In this document: positions 60,030 through 64,000 of the stretch, one piece after another
Layout: each line of letters opens with the position of its first letter
How positions within the stretch are numbered: the first letter of the stretch is position 1
DNA from: Promethearchaeota archaeon
GTDB taxonomy: Archaea > Asgardarchaeota > Lokiarchaeia > Sigyniarchaeales > SOKP01
Assembly: GCA_019058425.1 (NCBI GenBank)
Contig: JAHPYZ010000012.1
Location: 1-64,000 of the forward strand
DNA length: 64,000 bases
Reading direction: 5' to 3'
The notes under the pieces: generated by a model
Database searches by the model: none
What the model saw: the letters and a program-made list of their open reading frames with translations, nothing else
What the model was told of the DNA's origin: nothing
Program-made: the position numbers and the translations under genes

Positions 60030-60746
60030 TTAAGAGGAATCCTTTTTATATTTTTTTAATTTATCATCAATATAATCCCAAAATTCCTTATCTCTTTCTA
60101 TTTCATCATCAGTGTAAGTAGCTTCGCGTTTCCAAATCTGAATTGTCTTGAAAGTTAACAAAACAAGGACTAGCAGCAGGATCCCTAGACCATATTCAAT
60201 CCATATCAAATTCATAAAATAGACGTCTCGTATTTCAATGGGATTTACTGGCATTATAATCCATAATACAAAATTAATAGTTTCATTATGAACAATCCCT
60301 TCAACATTAAATTGCGCATTTATACTTCCAGTAACTGTAATATTATCGTATTCTCGAATACCTCCAATAACAAATGAATCATATTCATTTGTAACTGGTG
60401 GAGTAAATTCTAAATCATTATACCAAACAAGTGACGTATCACTATAGATGTCAAAAAAAACTCTGGTTATCCCAATTTCTTCGATGTTTGCTGAGGAAAT
60501 TGTTCGAAAAATCAGTAGAGAGTCAAATGAAGCATAATTCCTATAAGCGATTTGAAAATCGACATTTATACCACCATATTCTTCGCTATAATTAACAATA
60601 AAGTCATCAGAAGTCTGATAATGCTGTACGTCAAAAATACTAAAGAGATTTATAAAAAAGTAGAGAGTAAATCCCGATGCAATAAACAATAGTATTACTG
60701 ATATAGCATATATTCTTTTCTTTTTTTTAGAGAGAATTTTAATCAA
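60030..60746 (-). CDS. membrane protein with extracellular beta domain, tandem paralogue b
   Basis: 238 residues, same domain order as its paralogue: N-terminal helix, extracellular beta domain (SGVNVDF-like GGINVDFQIAY, GSINAQFNVEGIVHNETINF, IMPVNPIEIRD), second helix and a short charged tail (TDDEIERDKEFWDYI). The strand-rich ectodomain between two helices suggests a surface receptor or adhesion function, but no family is recognised. Start at TTG 60746. Separated from its copy by 131 bp. Confidence 0.75.
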   Translation of the reverse strand: MIKILSKKKKRIYAISVILLFIASGFTLYFFINLFSIFDVQHYQTSDDFIVNYSEEYGGINVDFQIAYRNYASFDSLLIFRTISSANIEEIGITRVFFDIYSDTSLVWYNDLEFTPPVTNEYDSFVIGGIREYDNITVTGSINAQFNVEGIVHNETINFVLWIIMPVNPIEIRDVYFMNLIWIEYGLGILLLVLVLLTFKTIQIWKREATYTDDEIERDKEFWDYIDDKLKKYKKDSS

Positions 60747-60869
60747 ATCTAGCTTCTATATTAATCTTAAATTTTGTAAGTATGGAACATTATAAAATTT
60801 TCTCATAAGAATTTAAAATTGAATTGATATCAAGACAGGAAAGATTAAAAACTATATTAATCGAGAAAG

Positions 60870-61222
60870 AAGAGACGAGAAGTTGCAAATGAATGCGGTA
60901 AAGCGTCCATTGCAACGGTACTGAGTTTCTTCACATGAAGTAAAGAAGTTCTCAACACATTAATTCAGAGCGCGTCATGATAAGATATACCAATCATCTA
61001 ATAATTTCTTATTTTTTGAATGGTGCTATCGTTTGATAACCTTACTAATTCTAGCGAATTAGCCAGATCGAACGTTATATATAAACCTAACGATTTATAT
61101 TTTAGTTCAAATTATGCTATTACACATAATTTCCTTTCATATCGCTCCTGATTACCTTGCGGTCCAATGCATCGAGTTAACAATACCACTTCTCGACGTT
61201 CACGCCGTTAGGAGTGAACAAT
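60870..61222 (-). ncRNA. candidate large structured non-coding RNA
   Basis: In a 633-bp gap without reading frames, local G+C reaches 40-47% against about 30% elsewhere. Several helices are visible: GTTCAC/GTGAAC (around 61198-61219), CTAATTC-TAGC-GAATTAG (61044-61061), a TTGCAA/TTGCAA-type stem (60883-60915) and a GAG..TTCTT/AAGAA..CTC hairpin (60923-60953). CGAGAAGT (60876-60883) pairs exactly with ACTTCTCG (61188-61195) as a closing helix. Minus strand is favoured by TTTAAATA upstream and T-rich sequence downstream. It does not match RNase P or SRP consensus by eye. Confidence 0.45.
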
Positions 61223-61379
61223 ATATAATTTGAAAGTATTATATTTAAATGCAATTATTAAGGAGTAATTAAAGATTTTTGTCGATTAATATTGCTTTAA
61301 AATTGTTTATGTCGTAGTTCACTATTTACGATATATATCACATTACTAATTATTAATAAAATAAAAAGAAGAAAATAGT

Positions 61380-61757
61380 TTAAAATGGGAAAAGATCGAT
61401 TGTAACATGTAATAAAGCGCTAAGTAAAAGAACAACGAGAACGTATAATAGGAATGCTATAATGGTTATAACTATTGCACTTAGTAATCCAACATTATGG
61501 CTAACACTAATTATTATCCAAGTTAAAATTAATACTATTAACCAAGCAAGCAAACCTCCAGTAAAATAGAAAACCAGGGCGTAGATTAAAGTAATTAAGA
61601 ATGCTGTTAAAAAGACATTGCCGAAATTAGTATGTCTAGCTTTACTAAAGAAACTCAAAGCTATACTCAAAAAAATCGCCATTATCAACAGAACTATAAG
61701 GTAAAAAACCAAAAGCCACATTATTTCTTCAAAGGATTGGAATATCATTTTAATCAT
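61380..61757 (-). CDS. small four-helix membrane protein, unknown
   Basis: 125 residues with four hydrophobic helices: about 14-36, 49-68, 70-90 and 95-118. The loops are short, and one contains KARHTNFGNVF. The pattern matches small YIP1-like or transport-associated archaeal membrane proteins, though no motif is diagnostic. It is separated from the NTF2-like gene by a promoter region and from the candidate RNA by about 160 bp. Confidence 0.65.
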   Translation of the reverse strand: MIKMIFQSFEEIMWLLVFYLIVLLIMAIFLSIALSFFSKARHTNFGNVFLTAFLITLIYALVFYFTGGLLAWLIVLILTWIIISVSHNVGLLSAIVITIIAFLLYVLVVLLLSALLHVTIDLFPF

Positions 61758-61873
61758 TGATTAAATGTAATTTAAATACCATAAATATTAAGAAATATTT
61801 ATACTATATGGAACTTAAAAAAAAACTATTAAAGTTAATGTAAATCCCAAAATTAATTCAAAAGAATAATAAT

Positions 61874-62239
61874 ATGAACTTAAAAGATCAAAAATTAACT
61901 GCTTTACAGTTTAATGAATATATCAATAATCAAGATATTGATGGGCTCTCTAGCCTCATAACAGAAGACCATATATTCGTAGACCGTCATGGAGATTCTT
62001 TTGGAGATATGGTTAATGGCTGGATAGATTTTTTTAGTAATTTTCCTACATATAAAAATTATTTTACAAGAGTCGAATCTTGAGGAAATTTAGTCATTTT
62101 AGTCGGATATGCCAAATGGTCTATGGATTCTCCAGAAGAAGATTACGCAATTTGGACTGCTAAAATTGAAAACGATCTTGTTGCGGAATGGTGTATTTAT
62201 GAAGATATAGACGAAAATATAAACAAATTTAACCTTTAA
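61874..62239 (+). pseudogene. NTF2/SnoaL-like protein interrupted by in-frame TGA
   Basis: The frame from ATG 61874 reaches TGA at 62081 (codon 70). It then continues in the same frame for 51 codons to TAA 62237, with clear homology-like sequence after the stop: GNLVILVGYAKWSMDSPEED and AIWTAKIENDLVAEWCIYED, the final strands of a SnoaL/NTF2-like cone fold. The first part is the N-terminal helix and strands (NEYINNQDIDGLSSLITED). The TGA falls in a loop between strands, where Cys or Trp is not expected. It could be a point mutation, a sequencing error or readthrough. Full length would be 121 residues, the family's usual size. Confidence 0.65.
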
Positions 62240-62250
62240 AGAACGAAAAA

Positions 62251-62355
62251 CTAAGTAAAAATTCCCAGTAATATCAGTAAAGCAATACATAGAGCTGCTA
62301 AACTTGATATTCCAAGCAACCCTAAAAGAATTTCATACAACTCTTTTAAAGTCAT
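62251..62355 (-). CDS. tiny single-helix membrane protein (34 aa)
   Basis: 34 residues, MTLKELYEILLGLLGISSLA then a hydrophobic run to LLGIFT. One membrane helix with a short amphipathic start. No homologue recognised. It lies convergent with the interrupted NTF2-like gene, 11 bp from its end. Tiny membrane proteins recur in this window (2054, 47339). Confidence 0.4.
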   Translation of the reverse strand: MTLKELYEILLGLLGISSLAALCIALLILLGIFT

Positions 62356-62712
62356 AATTATTTATTTTTTCGCCTCTTTATTTATTTTATTATTTATATT
62401 CAACTATACCCGATCTTGTATATAAAGGTATATATTTAAATGTTATGACTAAGAATCATATACATCACTTTTATTTATATTTATAGTAAATTAACGAATA
62501 ATATATATACAAATATATTTCGATAAAATTTATCGAAGGTATATTTTTAGTGGCAGATTTAATGTAGTTATTTTTATAACTCATTTTATTCATCTTATTT
62601 TAACCTGATATTAAAGTATACTTTAAATTTTAAACATAAAGGATTTATTTATACAATATTTTTTAACAATGATAAATACAATTATTAACTTTTAGTAGAA
62701 TGATGAAATATT
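62356..62712. other. promoter region of UPF0182 gene
   Basis: 357 bp, AT-rich, with the TTCGATAAAATTTATCGAA palindrome at 62519 and TATA-like tracts at 62420-62445 and 62500-62515. No reading frame was seen apart from the tiny gene to its left. Confidence 0.4.
62519..62537. promoter_or_regulatory. palindrome TTCGATAAAATTTATCGAA
   Basis: Perfect 9-bp arms around one A, about 175 nt before the UPF0182 start. A strong candidate operator; the regulator is unknown. No second copy was found in the window. Confidence 0.5.
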
Positions 62713-64000
62713 ATGGTAAAAAAATCCTGTGAAAAACATAAGAAATTCAATTATTATTGCAACGACTGTCAAGAAGCTAATCGCAAATATGAATTTCAAA
62801 AGAAAATAGATAGATTAGAACGTGGTGAAAGTTTTGAAGATATTGAAGAATCTGAAAAACTCCCAGTAACAAAGCCTCTAAAACTTGGTTTATTTCAAGT
62901 AAAGCCGAAGTTAAAGAAATATCTTAAGATTGTTTTACCAATAATAGCAATCGTTATCACTGTTTTAACTATTTTATGGTGGTGGCCTGCGTGGTTCGGT
63001 CCCATCAATCTGAATGCTCAGCTTTACAACAATAAGGCAGGAGGTCTTAATTATTATGAAGTTTATTTTCTGAATTTTTGGTCAACTAATTTCTTTTTCA
63101 ATAAGACAGCTTTAATAGGAGCGTTTATTGGAAGTATTATAATGAGTTTGCCACCAAATCGAAATTTATTGACTATAATTGGGACTCGTTTAAGATTTGG
63201 CAAACCTTCCATCTTAAAAGCTTTACTTTTTTGGTGGACGGCTGGTTTTGCTCTTTTTTACTTAATTGGTTTTGCACTTGATATTGGGGGTCAATTTTCT
63301 TGGGCTATGTACTTATTAGAAAAAGGTGAAATTAGTATATCGCCTTTAACGGTCTTGATTGATGCTTTTAACATTCTAATGAATCAGAATAACATGAATA
63401 TTCAATTCATATTCATTTATGCGAGGATTTATTTACCACTCATATATTTTATTTTTGCGATCTTAATTTTAAGAATGGTTTTAAACATCGTTAGCAATTA
63501 TTATTTGAGAAAAAATGACTATAATATGGTAGCAAATGCTCTTTTTATAGGTGCGTTGATTTGTGGATCGATTTTCCTTTCTTTCCCCTCATATTCTTTA
63601 AATGGGATTGAATTGATACAGATGTGGTCATTTATTTTAGCTTTTATATCACTTATTGGTTTTGGAGTATTGATATATTTCATTGGTCGCTATAAATTAG
63701 CGAAATACCCAAGAATGAAATTGATTTTAAAAAGAAATAAAATAAAAATAGGAATTGCGACAGGAGCATTAATTTTAATAATCGTTTTTCCCTTAATAAC
63801 AAGTATTGGACCAGTCTTTACATTAAGTAACACATCTGTTTATTCAACGTATGAATGGAATAGAAGAATTCAAAGACAAATTAGGTGGACTAGAGCATGC
63901 GCGGGATTAGACATGTTTGAGGAGCTTCCAATTGAAAATTTTACTTTATCATCATCAATAGTAAATGATACACAAATGCTCGAACGAATAAGGCAATTTG
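62713..64000 (+). CDS. UPF0182 (COG1615) membrane protein with N-terminal zinc-finger-like motif, cut by window end
   Basis: The frame runs from ATG 62713 to the window edge (429 codons). The N-terminus has CEKHKKFNYYCNDCQ, a C-x2-H...C-x2-C motif resembling a B-box zinc finger, then a charged linker. Seven or so hydrophobic helices follow from about residue 78, beginning IVLPIIAIVITVLTILWWWP. The visible end, RRIQRQIRWTRACAGLDMFE, is the start of the UPF0182 extracytoplasmic domain (the TR-x-A-x-GLD motif). The family function is unknown. The C-terminal part lies beyond the window. The zinc-finger extension is unusual for the family. Confidence 0.82.
   Translation, partial: MVKKSCEKHKKFNYYCNDCQEANRKYEFQKKIDRLERGESFEDIEESEKLPVTKPLKLGLFQVKPKLKKYLKIVLPIIAIVITVLTILWWWPAWFGPINLNAQLYNNKAGGLNYYEVYFLNFWSTNFFFNKTALIGAFIGSIIMSLPPNRNLLTIIGTRLRFGKPSILKALLFWWTAGFALFYLIGFALDIGGQFSWAMYLLEKGEISISPLTVLIDAFNILMNQNNMNIQFIFIYARIYLPLIYFIFAILILRMVLNIVSNYYLRKNDYNMVANALFIGALICGSIFLSFPSYSLNGIELIQMWSFILAFISLIGFGVLIYFIGRYKLAKYPRMKLILKRNKIKIGIATGALILIIVFPLITSIGPVFTLSNTSVYSTYEWNRRIQRQIRWTRACAGLDMFEELPIENFTLSSSIVNDTQMLERIRQF

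Noticed and set aside
60885-60915. GCGGTAAAGCG resembling the RNase P GGUAAGAGC region.
   Set aside because: The rest of the RNase P core (GAGGAAAGUCC, ACAGAA) is not found on either strand of the block.
1-64000. CRISPR arrays, insertion sequences, integrase or attachment sites.
   Set aside because: No regularly spaced repeats, transposase motifs, terminal inverted repeats with target duplications or tRNA-linked integrase were seen.

Overview
This window is an AT-rich (roughly 30% G+C by eye) archaeal chromosome segment, most likely from an Asgard (Lokiarchaeota-like) archaeon or close relative. The evidence is formylmethanofuran dehydrogenase subunits, a methylene-tetrahydromethanopterin dehydrogenase, Lrp/AsnC regulators, COG0731 radical SAM, GGTGA/GAGGTG ribosome binding sites, T-tract 3' ends and a roadblock/longin-like protein. 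No tRNA, rRNA, CRISPR array, insertion sequence or integrase was recognised.

Region by region. 1-3.7 kb: the end of a QueG-like Fe-S protein, small unknown proteins, a universal stress protein and a TauE/SafE exporter with a tiny membrane protein in front. 4-11 kb: a nitrogen/signalling block with two paralogous Lrp/AsnC regulators (one with an N-terminal zinc ribbon, one fused to a phospho-receiver domain), a histidine kinase/receiver pair, glutamate dehydrogenase and a fusion-type methylene-H4MPT dehydrogenase. 11.2-24 kb: an iron and Fe-S island with three NifX-like proteins, OsmC, ferredoxin, a DUF134 regulator, two MinD-ferredoxin ATPases, an NBP35/Mrp ATPase, an IscU-like scaffold, a radical SAM protein, a DtxR regulator, DUF5320, two FeoA, a DsrE-like protein and FeoB. 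24-34 kb: an alpha-glucan module (MalQ, an ABC sugar importer, divergent GH57). 34-38.7 kb: a CoxE-like VWA protein and membrane proteins. 38.8-45.3 kb: FwdA/D/B and an Fe-S protein, a second NBP35 ATPase, a roadblock-like protein and a DUF89 phosphatase. 45.4-53.5 kb: two MFS carriers, an L-fucose-isomerase-like protein and a GH31 enzyme with the residue pattern of sulfoquinovosidases. 53.5-64 kb: an Fe-S protein, many membrane proteins, a candidate structured RNA, an NTF2-like gene with an in-frame TGA, and the start of a UPF0182 protein.

The most notable points are: (1) at least four genes whose family N-terminus can only be reached from an ATA or ATT codon, three of them exactly 6 nt after a GGTGA ribosome binding site; (2) a palindrome, ATGAATAATTATTCAT, repeated in four promoter regions of the NifX/Fe-S island, plus a different TTAG-n6-CTAA operator before both feoA genes; (3) a sugar ABC transporter whose ATPase carries a membrane-helix insertion between Q-loop and signature motif, with extra helices in both permeases; (4) a sulfoquinovose-type GH31/isomerase/transporter cluster; (5) a receiver-Lrp fusion regulator near gdhA; (6) a locally G+C-richer, hairpin-rich non-coding stretch at 60.9-61.2 kb.

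All functional calls come from reading the translated sequence. No database search was run.
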